Part shown: piece after piece, positions 44,598 to 56,301 of the stretch | How positions within the stretch are numbered: the first letter of the stretch is position 1 | Layout of the letters: each line of letters opens with the position of its first letter | Assembly (NCBI GenBank): GCA_036971715.1 | Contig: JAVHJL010000005.1 | Location: 1,302,001 to 1,366,000, forward strand | From: Arthrobotrys musiformis | Lineage: Eukaryota > Ascomycota > Orbiliomycetes > Orbiliales > Orbiliaceae | DNA: 64,000 bases | Direction: 5' to 3' | The notes under the pieces: model-generated | What the model was told of the DNA's origin: nothing | The model's database searches: none | What the model saw: the letters and a program-made list of their open reading frames with translations, nothing else | Position numbers and translations under genes: made by a program

Positions 44598-45554
44598 TTT
44601 TATATATATTTGCAGAGGGTGATACTGCGCAGGAGACGAATATATTTGTTTTTATCGTTATTAGTTATTGGATTTGAGTCGATATCCGTGCGTAAATGGA
44701 TTTTATTGAGGAAAGAAGTGTAGTATATATGAAGGGGTATGATATAATGGATTTAGATAAGGACAGACGAAGGTTGTATTAGGGCGGCCGTGAGGTAATA
44801 GAGACCGTGCTCTGTTTTTATATTTCGCTTGCGAATTAACTACAGAAGTTCCTTGACCTAGTGTTTAAGATATTAACTAAAGCCCGGGGGGAGGGAGGAA
44901 CGTTGATATATACAGGTTTCTCCCGCCGTGTGAAACGAAAGGGTCAATGATGAAAGCCAAAGCTAGCGTGTACACAAATTAATGCTAGTGGAGTGAAACA
45001 TCTTAGTAAACCCTGTCGAGAAGTATCATAAATTCCAAGCCTTGGATTTGGGAGTTTTACAATGGCCCTAGTGGTACAGGCATGCCCCACCCTTTCCCTC
45101 GATTTTCTTCGCTTCTGTTTAGTGCTAAAATTTGTAGTCTAACTATTTCGTTATGCCAAGCTCAATGTAGCCTTCTTCTTTTTCTCACAACATCTTCTAT
45201 CTCAAGTATTTACAGTTCGGACTAATCTAATACAAAATATTCATACTAGAGAAAGGCAGAGAAGTTAATGCAGAGGGATAGTGGGATAGCTTAACCCATA
45301 GTTTATCGTAATTTCCCGTATACGCTGCCTTGAGATACTGTGGGGAACCTAATAAGTTATGCATGAGGAAGGGTCTCACCCAATCCATTCCACCAGCTGT
45401 CAAAATGTTTTGTATTGGGTTGGATTCGTGAAGCTGAGAGACATACAGCAACATGAGCAGAAAACCCATTTAATGCAATACTATACTGTTGTTCACTCTC
45501 AAGGAAAGCTACTTCAGCCCTCTTGGCACTTTTTTGGAATAGAGGGCCCTGGTA

Positions 45555-45610
45555 ATTCGCATTGCTTTCAATACTAAGGTGTCCGGATAAATATCCGGTC
45601 TAATGCGAAT
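45555..45610. repeat. Nested inverted repeats
   Basis: Outer arms ATTCGCATT (45555-45563) and AATGCGAAT (45602-45610) are perfect 9-bp complements. Inside them CCGGATA (45583-45589) and TATCCGG (45592-45598) form a second perfect 7-bp pair with a 2-nt loop. The left spacer is 19 nt and the right 3 nt. Confidence 0.8.
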
Positions 45611-46805
45611 ATCCTAATTGGGCTTCCATGAGAGCGGAAAAAATGCGTTCTTCAATGCAAAATGCGTTGTTGTCCCCCAAGTATTTTTTTTTTTTCTCCT
45701 GCGGATTTCCCTGTTCATGGATAACCTGAAGCTCGCCGGGGATGGTAAGGACTAATTGGTTGGAATGTGCCGTCTTCGATCGAGATTTTGGACTGAGTTG
45801 GGGCGGTGAAGATCTCGATTTTAGGTCTGAACATGGAGTAGCCCTCTTGATCCCAACCCTCCCTTGACCATGGTCTTAAGCCCCCATGGCATCCAGATTT
45901 GGAAATGGTGCTGTCGATTTGCCCCCGATTCGTTCATCTTGACCAGGATCTGCAGCTTGGTGTAACTAGATCCGGACGACACACAACACAAAACAACACA
46001 AAACAACCGTTATATTTTTTTTTGTGATACGGATTTTCCTCGTTTTTAACATGTGCACAAAAGGTGGGCTAGTCAAGTGGTTTTGTTAGTTTGTAGGGTT
46101 CTTTGGTTTCATATATTGCGGTGGTTAACATTTTAGCTTGGTAGCGAGGAGGGGAAGGGTGGGGCCTTTTGAGAGGTCTAGCCTCGGAATGTTTCGGTCC
46201 TTACCGTCGACCGTCCACCCCCTCGCGTGGGCGGATAACCCCAGCTGCCCAGGTCACATATTTCCACATATTTTTTTGTCGTATTTCTCGCTTGTACAGT
46301 ACTTACATGTATGTTTCAAATTCTCCGATCTGCGGTCCTCAAAAAGATTCCGTTTGGATCGGCGGGTTTTTCGGTGTGTGTTTCTGTTGGAGATGTTGTG
46401 TGTGTTATACGAGCAACGAGCAACGAGCGGTTATTTCGGAAAAACGTATTCTCCTCGGGCTATTATATTTTGTATTAGTTTTTTTTTTCTCAACGGAAAG
46501 CCGTTGCAAGATCGTCGCTTATCGCGGTGGGGTGTCTATGCCTGACGAGATACTTCCGTTTGGGCGAAATAGTTGGCTATTATGTGCGTGCGGTAGGTTC
46601 TAAACCCGGTATGGGGGCTTCAAGGGTACCAGCTGAAGCCCCTTTGGCCGAGAAACATGGCCCGTCGATCCCTATACGCGTACGTCAGAATATTCCATAC
46701 CGCTTTAAATTTCGTACTTTTTAGCTGAGGATATCCCGGATCGCCGACGATCCCTGTCACGAGCCAGATACTCTGCCTGTGTGGGCGTATTTCGTATTTC
46801 GCCGC

Positions 46806-46823
46806 CAGTAATTCTAATTACTG
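46806..46823. repeat. 8-bp perfect palindrome with 2-nt spacer
   Basis: CAGTAATT (46806-46813) and AATTACTG (46816-46823) are perfect complements around CT. It may be a protein-binding site or chance. Confidence 0.6.
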
Positions 46824-47487
46824 CAATCATATGAACACTCAAATGCCAAGAGCTTTCGGTTGTTTGATGAGCCGATTGAAAGCATCGAACCAAGCCTCGA
46901 AGGGGGACTTACTTTCGACATGTTCAGATATTCTCGCTTCTTCGCTTGGCATTCTGCACAGAGGATTGTTTAACGAAAAACCACCCCCGAATAATTCCGT
47001 TTTCATTGTTCTCCACTTTTGGTGGGGGGTTTTGCTTGAATCGTATATCATTCCAAGTCAGGTAATCCTCTAGCCTACGTTAAATTTGTGGAAGTAAGGA
47101 GTATTGAAGAAAAAACAGACAAAAAATCCCCCTTTCGGTGTCCTGATATTGTGGCCGTGCTCGCGAAGTTCCAATGCGTAATTCTGAGGCTATTTGGAGT
47201 ATAAAGCACGGTTTCAAGGAGTAACAAAGGGAAAAAAGTCCACCGGAACGTTGCTCTTCCGTTTCGCCGGTCTAACTCTAGTCTTGTTAGCTTTCCAAGG
47301 CATTGTATTTCTTCAATCTGACAAGCTTTCAGCTAAGCCATGATTACTTGTGCTAAGGGGGATTTTAATCCTAAACCGGGGGAGGGGAGGGGGCATATAC
47401 TATAGCCCCTTGTCATCAGGATTATCTATATCCGGAGAACTCGGCTTAGTCCGTCCCGGGAAACGGGTACGGGCCCGGGATTTTGGT

Positions 47488-47507
47488 ACTGAGACAGGTG
47501 TCTCAGT
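47488..47507. repeat. 9-bp perfect palindrome with 2-nt spacer
   Basis: ACTGAGACA (47488-47496) and TGTCTCAGT (47499-47507) are perfect complements around GG. The shape suits a dimeric DNA-binding protein. No gene start is near. Confidence 0.7.
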
Positions 47508-48318
47508 GACGCATTCCGCTGATACGTTTCGAAATGCCCTTTTTGTTTGAATATGAAATGTGATGATGGACGATGTATGGTTGAAGTTTTTTTTTTTTTA
47601 CGGCTTCGGTTGCGTACTGTGCATTGGCGTCGGTATGCGGCTTCTCGCTAAATATCGGGTATGATGCTTGCCGGTCGTGGTTCGTTGCGAATTCGAAGCG
47701 AGTCTTCTAGCCTAAAGAATGCGGTAACTGGCTTATATTGAGGTCTAGTGCTTTTCCTTTAAGATATATACAGGTGGTGTATATATTGGTGTTATACGTG
47801 AACATGCACAGTCGTCTATTTACCAGCTTTAATTTCGTCGTCGCTGTTAGTGTTCAAGGCCAACCATACATATACGTTGTTGTGGCGTTTGGATATGAAA
47901 CTGTAGCCTCGAGACCGGGCGCTCCTGAGGCAGAAATGAAACTGGTCGTTATTGCTTAACACTGATGCATTGTCGTAGCCATCAATTTAAAGAAGCGCGC
48001 AAAGCCTCAGAGATTGTTCTGTCGTGGATTCCTCCCAAACTTCGTTGTGAATGTTGGCTCAGTTTCGGAAGGAAAGTATATATGATCACCCGATCAGGAG
48101 ACTCTTGGCTTGTTCCACATAATATAATTATAGTTCGGTCTATAGATCTAATATCATTGCTGTGTCATTGTATTCTTTCATCCCATCCTGATGCTGCAGC
48201 TTAATTCCATTGTATACTAGACCAATATGCGATAGCGTCGGGTGCTACCTTCGGATATAAGATTATAAAATCATCTAGCTCTAGATCTCAATAAAATCTA
48301 GATCTATGTAAATGGTTT

Positions 48319-48333
48319 GTCTCGAATCGAGAC
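48319..48333. repeat. 7-bp perfect palindrome with 1-nt spacer
   Basis: GTCTCGA and TCGAGAC flank a single A. Short enough to be chance, but the third such perfect dyad in this desert. Confidence 0.55.
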
Positions 48334-51300
48334 CCGTAAATGGCACCTTCATTCTGAACGAGCCAAACAGAGTGGGTTATCCCGAACATGCAGATGTTGA
48401 ATATCCCGAATCCCCACCAGGAGACACCACGATGAGACAAAAGGGTATGAAAGCTCCCATTCGGGCTAATATTCTTGTGGTTGCTGGTACATACACCATT
48501 TTCTTTAACATAGGATTTTCGAGCTAATATTCTGGGAATTAGCTGATCAAACCTAGACCCGATTGCGATGTTCAGCCCTCGTATAAAGCTGTGGTATGGC
48601 ACATGCCATATCGCAAAGCACGTCCCACCGACCTGATAGATGCACTTAGTCTAGGAGCCGAGCATCTGCCCTCCGTAGCTAAAAGGCGTCACATGAGGCG
48701 CTTTATATATTATACAACGTGAGACTGCGTCGCTTGTAAATAATAAATTTATATGATAGTCTTTTGTCTTTCAAACATGCATTGATTTGTCTTTCAGCTG
48801 TTAGTTTCTATCTTTTTTCTCCTTCCTTTTTTCTTATAAGTGCGCCCCTGGCTTAAATCGTAGAGCCGGATACTCTAACGTAATATTATACCTCTATCAA
48901 TTCCGATGGACTTCACGAGGCCCTTGTGGGGTGCATGTCTGAACTTTTTGTACATGAGGATCAGAAGCCGGTCGGTAAACTGATAACCCTTACATGTAGC
49001 CTAAAATCCGGGGTATTTATGCACGCGCATGCAGAAGAAACATTACCTCCTGCCAATTCTTACCCCGGGATCATTGATTTTCTTAGGACTGGGTTTTTCT
49101 TTTCTTCGAGGCCGGACACCATTCCGTCCAGCCTCATGACCGACTAATTTCGTCAACACTTCTGCCCTGAAAATTGCAACAAGTCTCACTACACAACGGC
49201 CTCAGACGAAACCACCCATCGTTTGCGATTATGCTCAAGCAAGCGATATAGACGGATACCTTATGTGTCATATTAGAAATGGTTCTATGATACAGTTCAT
49301 TAGAATGCTTGGCCCTGGTAATGTCAGCAATTGATATATGCCTATAGATCTAGCTAGAAGGGTAGGGACTTAAAATTGAAGTCGATGTTCATAGTCAACC
49401 CAATATTCTCAAGGGTAAATCGTTTAGAGAAAGGTTAGACTAGTTTATTAGTATATCCGGGAGTATCTATCTCCGGCGGGATTTTGGAATGGCCGACGAC
49501 CTGGTCATGAGACCTCGTGTCGAAATGTCCCTGAAATCGCCGAAATGCTAACATCTGGGGGAATTAGAACGAGGGGGGGAGAAAAGGCGGGGAAATACAA
49601 GCCGTAAGCGAAAGGGATTTGTTGGCAAGTATTAGTAGGAGCTCTAAGTCTATTTCTTTCGATACGATGTTTCGAAACCTGAAGTAGTTCACGCATCATA
49701 CCTATTCTGTATAGACGCTATACAGGGCCAAGGGCTAAGCATTGAAACTCTACATAAACCCTACTAAACGAAATAACCCAGACAGAGCTCAGGAGGCTTT
49801 CAGCCCAAGGATACGGATCTACCAATCCACAGTACGATATTTCGTCATCCAGAGGGTCGTGTGGTCAAGAGCCGAGCACCCGTGCAGTTGCGCCGTGGAT
49901 GCCTTACCCAGGCCCCACTTCGGTTACGATATTCTAGATGCACCAATCCAGATCAGGGAACTCATCCGTCGAAATCGCCGTATTTCTTATTGGTTGTGTT
50001 GCATTTTGGGGGGGCTGTCGATACATATTTCCCCGCAGTCTGGAGCTTTTAGCTCAAGCTCGAATGAAGAGCGTGGGATGTCTACAGACGTCTGGTGGAT
50101 GATCGATAGCTGCAGAAGCATAGCTACCTAGCCATGGAAATAATGGCCCTGTTCCCTACTCCATGGCCTCGTGGACAAAAAGAGATCACAATGATCAGTC
50201 AAAAAGCCCTGCCCAATTACTTGCAGATGTCCCGATTAGGAAGGTATGATAGTTGTCAAGCACAGATTTGGGGATGGGCTGGGAAATTCTAAGAACAACC
50301 GAATTCCTACAAAAACTTGACAGAATTACGTGGAGGTTTGTAAAAATCTGGTCCCAAGCCTCCAGAGGGAAATGCACGATGGACGGGGATTCTGCATCCC
50401 CAAGCGGGGAGTGTGGTAGTTTCGGTCTAGGGAGGCTCGTCCTGGACCTTGTTCGGTATTTTTTCCATGAACCCATGAACCCAGTCTAGCGCCGTCGACA
50501 GTGTGGAGTTGCAGCTTGTGGGGTAGCACTTCCTGATGATGTCTCTCTGCAGCATCGTAAATATGTCTATCGGTTACGTTATAAACGATATAAACATGCA
50601 GACAAGTATTATAACCCCATACTCTTATGCAGCTTTCCAACAGCTTAGAATTATAAATATCTGCCCCGTTCGCCCGCTCGGTAACATGTGAAAAAAAAGA
50701 GCTGAATTTTTGATGACTAGCCCCGTGCCAAATTATCCTTCGAAATCCAACTTAACGGGGGCTGAGATTCGCACGCACCTGCGCCTGGGAAGCTACAGAA
50801 CTTCGTCGATTCGAATCGATATTCTGAAACACCACGTCCAACCCAAGTATCTTCAATTCAGTCTGGCGGAACAGCGTTGCCGTTTCCAAAAACAAAGTTA
50901 TTCCCGACAGGATCAAAATTTTTCCATTTCGTACGGCACTAAGTACTAATGGCGAGTGAATAACTGGAGGGAGATATTCAGGGCCCTATTGCGAAGCTGC
51001 TCATGGCGGCGACCTTGGAAGCGGCAGCTAAGAGAGCTTTGGGGGGTAACTAGACGTTCTTGGGAAGGAGCAACACAGGTTAAGCTCTCCCACAACGATG
51101 TTTTGACGTGGCCACGCGTGGAATGGCCGGCGGACGCTTGACCGGAGGGAACGGATAAGATAGAGCTTTTTGTGAAATTTCGAGGGTTATCGTCGGATGT
51201 CAGATTGTCCGTAAACGGGAGCTCACCGATTCGCCGTTTTTTTTCTTCTCCCTTCAACGAAACCGAAGACAATCCGTGGGTCAGTCATCGATATACTGCT

Positions 51301-52253
51301 GCGTTCCCAGCATACTGGCTGTATCGCCGTTCTATGGAACACACAACGTATGTCGCCAATGAAATAATATACCATATAATATAAAGAGAAAAAAATTGTT
51401 ATTCATCTTTAATCCGCCTAGACCCCTTGAGAGATTCTTTTCCACCAATATCTAGAGAATGTTGTTGATATGTTGTGTCAAAGTTTTCTGTGCCATGGTT
51501 TTGAATTTTGCGTGGTTCTGGGTTTCCAATTTTTATGAAACGGCCCAAGGCATCTGCCAGGCAAAGCGTCCGCGCATAAACCTCAGAACACCAATTTTTC
51601 CAGAACTTTGATTAACATTTCAGTCTAAGGATAATTCCATCAATCGGTCGTATATTCTTTATGCACAGCCTGAGTGGTTAGCAGCCTCTAGTTGCAATAG
51701 TGACACGACGGGAGCGAAATAGGGAGCTCGCTGCATGCTCAAAAGCTTGATCAGCCACGACTTTTTGAAGCTGCCCGATCTGGGGCAAATCGATTAAATT
51801 AAGTTTCGAGATTCAGAATATATCCCACCGGCTTCGTGGAACGGTTTCCTTGGTTCACCAGGAACGGAGTTATTCCAGGCGCTGGATGCTCCCTTCGTGA
51901 TATCGGGATCTAGCACTAACGAATAACGTTCGCTAGACACGGTATATTGAAGCGGCTATTAATTAATTATTGCGTCGGCCGGTCGAGGATGTTCATTGGC
52001 AATATAACTGTCGCGGCCGACGCTCTAACTATACGGCTATTTCCCGTGGGTGAAATTCAACTTGGCCGAATGATTGGCCCGTAGTGCCGCGCTTCGTTCC
52101 TGACTAGACCTGATCAACATTTCCTCAACTGTGGGCAGGCGCCGATTTTCAAAGCCGTCTTAATTTTCGACGTCAAGAACTATGTCCCGAAATCCGAGCC
52201 CCACCACCACAACGTGCATCCCAGGCCTACCAACTGCTCACATGAGCCCCCAA

Positions 52254-53047
52254 CTATGGTTGGCATACCCTTGACCAAGACGTCCAGACCTTGGATTTAC
52301 CAATCTTTGCCTTTTCCACGCAAACGGCTTGTCTAACAAAATGTTGACAACCCAGCCCGATATTTGAACTGTGCATGACCAGTCCTGCACCATGACTGAA
52401 GGCGCCCTCACATATCGGTGCCTCGCACAGACATCTATTTTCGGGAAATTCTGCCGTAACACATATGCAAGACACTTTTTCATCGGCATCACGAGTGAAA
52501 AATTCAGGTTGAAGTCGATGGCCTCGCGCATGCATGATGTTGGATGCAATGAAACCCGGGTCGGTGGCGTAAATATACGGGGAGGCTTTGAGGAGTAATA
52601 TAGACCCCTGCAGGATGCTGCCATTGGACAAACGAAACGGTACAGGATCAACAACCCATTTGATCCCTGTTGGATTTGTATCTGGAAAATCCGCTTCGAC
52701 AGGCTACCAACCACCAATCGCACAGACGGACAAGATTGAGAAGGAGGAACAGACGTCAACCACATTTTGCGAGAATACGGTGCCAATCTCACAATCCGCT
52801 TCCACGCATGGCGCCGTGCTACACCACATCACTGGTAATGCCTGTATGTATCAGCTGCTTCACCTGCCAAGCTTTGTGTTAGTACAGCTCCTACCTTGCA
52901 CGGAATAGATGCTCCCCGCAACGATTCAACTCCAGAAAAGATCTGGTCAAAATAGAATCTAGAGATTGGCAGGATCCCACTGGAGTTGGCAAACCCCCCG
53001 GAATCTAGGCAAAGAGGGATTTCTTTTTTGGATATTCCAGGCCCCAT
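52254..53047 (-). pseudogene. Cys-rich gene of unknown family broken by one in-frame TAG
   Basis: Exon 53047-52895 (MGPGISKKEIPLCLDSGGFA) and exon 52841-52254 are separated by a 53-nt intron with a GTAGGA donor, TACTAAC branch and ACAG acceptor. The second exon starts ALPVMWCSTAPCVEADCEIG and is interrupted by TAG at 52704-52706. It continues in the same frame for 149 codons (PTGIKWVVDPVPFRLSNGSI, ATDPGFIASNIMHARGHRLQ) to a stop at 52254. Without the TAG the product would be 246 aa with about fifteen cysteines. No signal peptide is visible at this start. A single stop with frame and splice sites intact suggests recent inactivation. A CAG to TAG change would fit C-to-T mutation in a CpA context, as in repeat-induced point mutation. 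The family is not recognised. Confidence 0.5.
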
Positions 53048-53252
53048 GTTGCCCGGAGCCGAGTTAACCTTATTAGTGCCGTCCCGGCGACTTCAGAGGA
53101 GATCGTCTCGCTCCATCCAACTAGCATCTAAAGCTCCTAACACCATGAGATGGCATGGTACCTCGTCGGGATGTAAGTACCGGGCAGGCAGAGGGCCAAT
53201 CTGGCAGCTCTCTAGTTGTTTATTGTGGGACAGCATTGAAAGGACTTGAGGG

Positions 53253-53259
53253 TATAAAA
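53253..53259 (+). promoter_or_regulatory. TATA box, probable carboxylesterase promoter
   Basis: TATAAAA at 53253-53259 is followed by C/T-rich sequence and lies about 170 nt before the carboxylesterase ATG. A second AT-rich box is at about 53402-53412. The 381-bp interval also precedes the divergent pseudogene. Confidence 0.5.
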
Positions 53260-53428
53260 CTTCCCTTCAATCCCCTCGATTTGGAGGATTCTTTCCCTTG
53301 ATAGCGTCGAAGCCGGTTCCTCCCCTGGTATTCCTGAACCAGAGATTTCTTGTCGCTGCCAATTTTTCATCCCTCTTGAGGCACTTGTTCTTTTTTAGTA
53401 AAAATATAAATTCAATTCCGCGACGAGA

Positions 53429-55433
53429 ATGATGGAACTGGCGACGACCCTCCTCGCCGTATTGGGACTGTTTTCCAATTCGGTTTTCGCAGCACCTGCC
53501 GCGGCACCAAATCCAGATATCGGAATCAGTATTGGCATCGATTTCACACCGGATTCAGCACTGCCGTTGTTGAAGTTGCCGTATGCTACGTACAGAGCAG
53601 CGGATTTTGATACCTTGAATGATGTAGGTTTCTACGATCTAACACAACTGCTGCAAGCCATCCGGACCGCTTAAGCGAAGGGCTCTGCGTTGTCGCAGAT
53701 GTTCTAGCGTTTCCTATTTTGGCGGTCTGTGCAACTTCCCACGCTGACAACGCGAAACATTTCCAATAGCTCTACGTATTCAAGAACATTCGTTTTGCGG
53801 CTCCTCCAACCGGTCCTCTACGATGGGCAAAGCCAGCTCCTCCTATCAAACAAGATGGAATACAAACGGGCAATGTCGGATACCAGTGCATGCAGGCAGT
53901 CCCTGAGTATCTCAAAGGTAGGCACCAGTCTCCTGAACAGGGGTGTTGTCGAAGGCAAGCCGTCGTGTGTAATTTTATGCGCATATGCATTAACACTATA
54001 TCCCCGAACAGTCGCCTACCCAATTATTACAATTGAGCCTCAATCCGAAGATTGCCTCTTCCTCGATGTCTATGTGCCCGCGGCTGCTATCAAAGGCCAA
54101 GCCAAGAACCTCCCGGTGATGTTCTGGGTTTATGGCGGCGGATATGGTAAGTCCTACTGCTTTGCAGTCAGCCTAGAACTACGGAAAATCGTACTAACTC
54201 TGACCTTTTGTTATAGTTCTCGGCTCAAAGAATTTCTTCATTTACAACGGCACCCCGCTTATGAAATCCGCCCAAAACCAGATGATATTTGTCGCACCGA
54301 ACTACCGAATGGGTGCATACGGTTTCCTTGCTGGTCCAACTGTTGAGAAAGAGGGTGTGCCAAATGCAGGTCTCTGGGACCAACGCGCCGCTCTTGAGTG
54401 GGTTCAGGAGTATATTGGCCTCGTTGGTGGAGATAAAAACTCCGTTACTGCCATGGGCGAGAGCGCCGGCGCTGGCAGTCTCACCCATCACCTCGTTGCA
54501 TACGGTGGAACAGTTGACCCTCTATTCAAGCGAGCAATTTTACAATCTCCAGCATGGCTCCCACAATACGATGGCGGTAGGCTCGAGACCCAGTATGCCA
54601 GCTTTGCGGAACGTGCTGGATGCGCCGGCAAAGGACTTGCCTGCCTGAGAGGCCAACTCACCGACACCATTGATAAGGCCAGTCGTGGTGTGATTTCCGC
54701 CCAACCATACGGAGAATTTGGTTTTGGTCCCGCTGTTGACAATAGCTTCATCAAAGACCTCCCGTCTCTTGAATTTGCTAAAGGCAATTATTGGAAGAAT
54801 CTTGATGGAGTTATGGTTGGACACACCTCGAATGAAGGTTTCTTGTTCACTACGACATCTCCCACCAGCAATGACGATGTTATGAAGGTCGTCACTAGGA
54901 CTTTCATGAACGCCACCCAGCCCACCATCAACAAGATCATGGACATTTACCCAAAACCCGGCTTGTTCAGGAAATACTTGACAAATTTCCTCCGTTCCGC
55001 AGATCTCATCGGCCAGTACGTCATCACTTGCAACACGCGCTTCATCGCTGAAGCATATTCCGGGAAAGCTTGGAGCTACCAGTTCTCCGTGATTCCCGGG
55101 ATCCACGCTATGGACTTGATCTTCACTTTCTGGCAACGTGGTATCAACCTTGGCCCGATCGAGCTGGACTTCAGCATTGACTTCCTTACATCCAAGAACT
55201 TGGCTACCGGATGGCAAAGCTACCTGACCAGCTTTACACGATCCGGTAATCCAAACACCTACCGTGAGAAGGGCGGATTGCCGGCAACTTCCGAGTGGTC
55301 GAAGGCGACCATTGGTTCTGAGGTTTACGCCTTGGATATGGATCTCCTTGGCTTCAGGATGAAGAATGACCCAGACACTGATGCTGCCAGATGTAACTTC
55401 TGGAAGAGCGGAGTCTGGACTGGAAGGTCGTAA
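53429..55433 (+). CDS. Secreted type-B carboxylesterase/lipase
   Basis: Four exons (53429-53623, 53770-53917, 54012-54146, 54217-55433) give 564 aa in frame. The N-terminus MMELATTLLAVLGLFSNSVF ends in an Ala-rich cleavage region, so the enzyme is probably secreted. The alpha/beta-hydrolase fold is clear: FKNIRFAAPPTGPLRWAKP, SEDCLFLDVYVP, VMFWVYGGGYVLGSK (oxyanion loop), then AMGESAGAGS with the nucleophile S242 in G-E-S-A-G. The acid is likely in HTSNEGFLF, and the catalytic His in PGIHAMDLIFTF. Cys pairs match the usual first disulfide. Substrates are ester bonds, but specificity (lipid, feruloyl, xenobiotic) cannot be told. It faces the broken Cys-rich gene across a shared 0.4-kb upstream region. 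Intron positions are normal and no catalytic residue is missing. Confidence 0.93.
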
Positions 55434-56301
55434 ATGGAGTGCTTTAAGACTTGGAAGCGAGACCTGGTCTCGAGGCTAATTATACCCCCTCAAATTTCTT
55501 CTATACAAAGTAGCGAACATATCACGGGCGAGGCTGCATATCTTGGTTAAGTTTTTTGATATTTCACACATATACCCACATTTTTTGGCGTTTTTTCTTT
55601 CGGAATTTTCCTATTCTTTTCCCTTTCTGGATCCTTTGGAGACTTTTTTTTACGTGTCACGCTCATTTATGATATCCCACGAAGTACATTGGCAGACGTT
55701 TTGTGTTCGTTGTCTAACTGCTATTCATCATGTATTTATTTGATTAAACTAGTCCTTAATGAACTCTAGTTAAAATATTTACACGGCCGGAACCGCACCC
55801 CAAGTCTCCAACTTACTTCATACTTAGAACCTAAGTGACTGCTGGGAAAATACGGGAGCATGACTACGGGGCTGTAGTGATACCTGTACATACGTAGTCT
55901 CGTCGTGTACCTACATATCCGATATCGCGATGTGATAAACGCTCCCGTGTTGTGGGAAACTAAAGGATCATGCCTCCCAGGTCTGGGTACGAGACAAGGA
56001 TCATGCATGAAAGCTGTAGGAATACTGGTACGACAAATCACAGAGGCGACGAAGGCTATAGTATTTGGCTTTGGATCTGTGGAGCGGTATAATCCTGAAT
56101 AATCCCGAGGCCCTCGTCAACATGATGCATGATCAACTGCCACATACACCTGCAGAACACCAAGCTGATCCAGCCGTTTCGTTGATTTTGAAAGGAAGCT
56201 GGGCTAAATCCTGCCAGCCAATAGCATTTGCTAGATCAATAATCCTATTTATGTACAATAAGATACATTAAATTTTCAACTGGTCCAATCGTTGTAAAAT
56301 C
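55434..56301. other. Intergenic region between convergent genes, no gene seen
   Basis: T-rich sequence at 55540-55640 looks like the esterase 3' UTR. The rest shows no coding sequence. Confidence 0.45.

Larger units (their letters stand above)
44598..52253. other. 7.7-kb gene desert
   Basis: No open frame here has recognisable domains, and none chains to neighbours with splice signals. The longest frames (46138-46545, 46169-46603 and 49742-50131, all plus) show no conserved motif. Base composition is mixed rather than uniformly AT-rich. T-runs occur near 45686, 46017, 46480 and 47588. Several perfect inverted repeats listed separately fall in this interval. Possible contents are a long non-coding RNA, a long 5' leader, or relics of repeats. 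I can support none of them directly. Confidence 0.5.

Noticed and set aside
46138..46603. Two overlapping plus-strand frames of 135 and 144 codons
   Set aside because: They overlap in different frames, are Cys/Phe-rich from T-rich DNA, and show no conserved motif.
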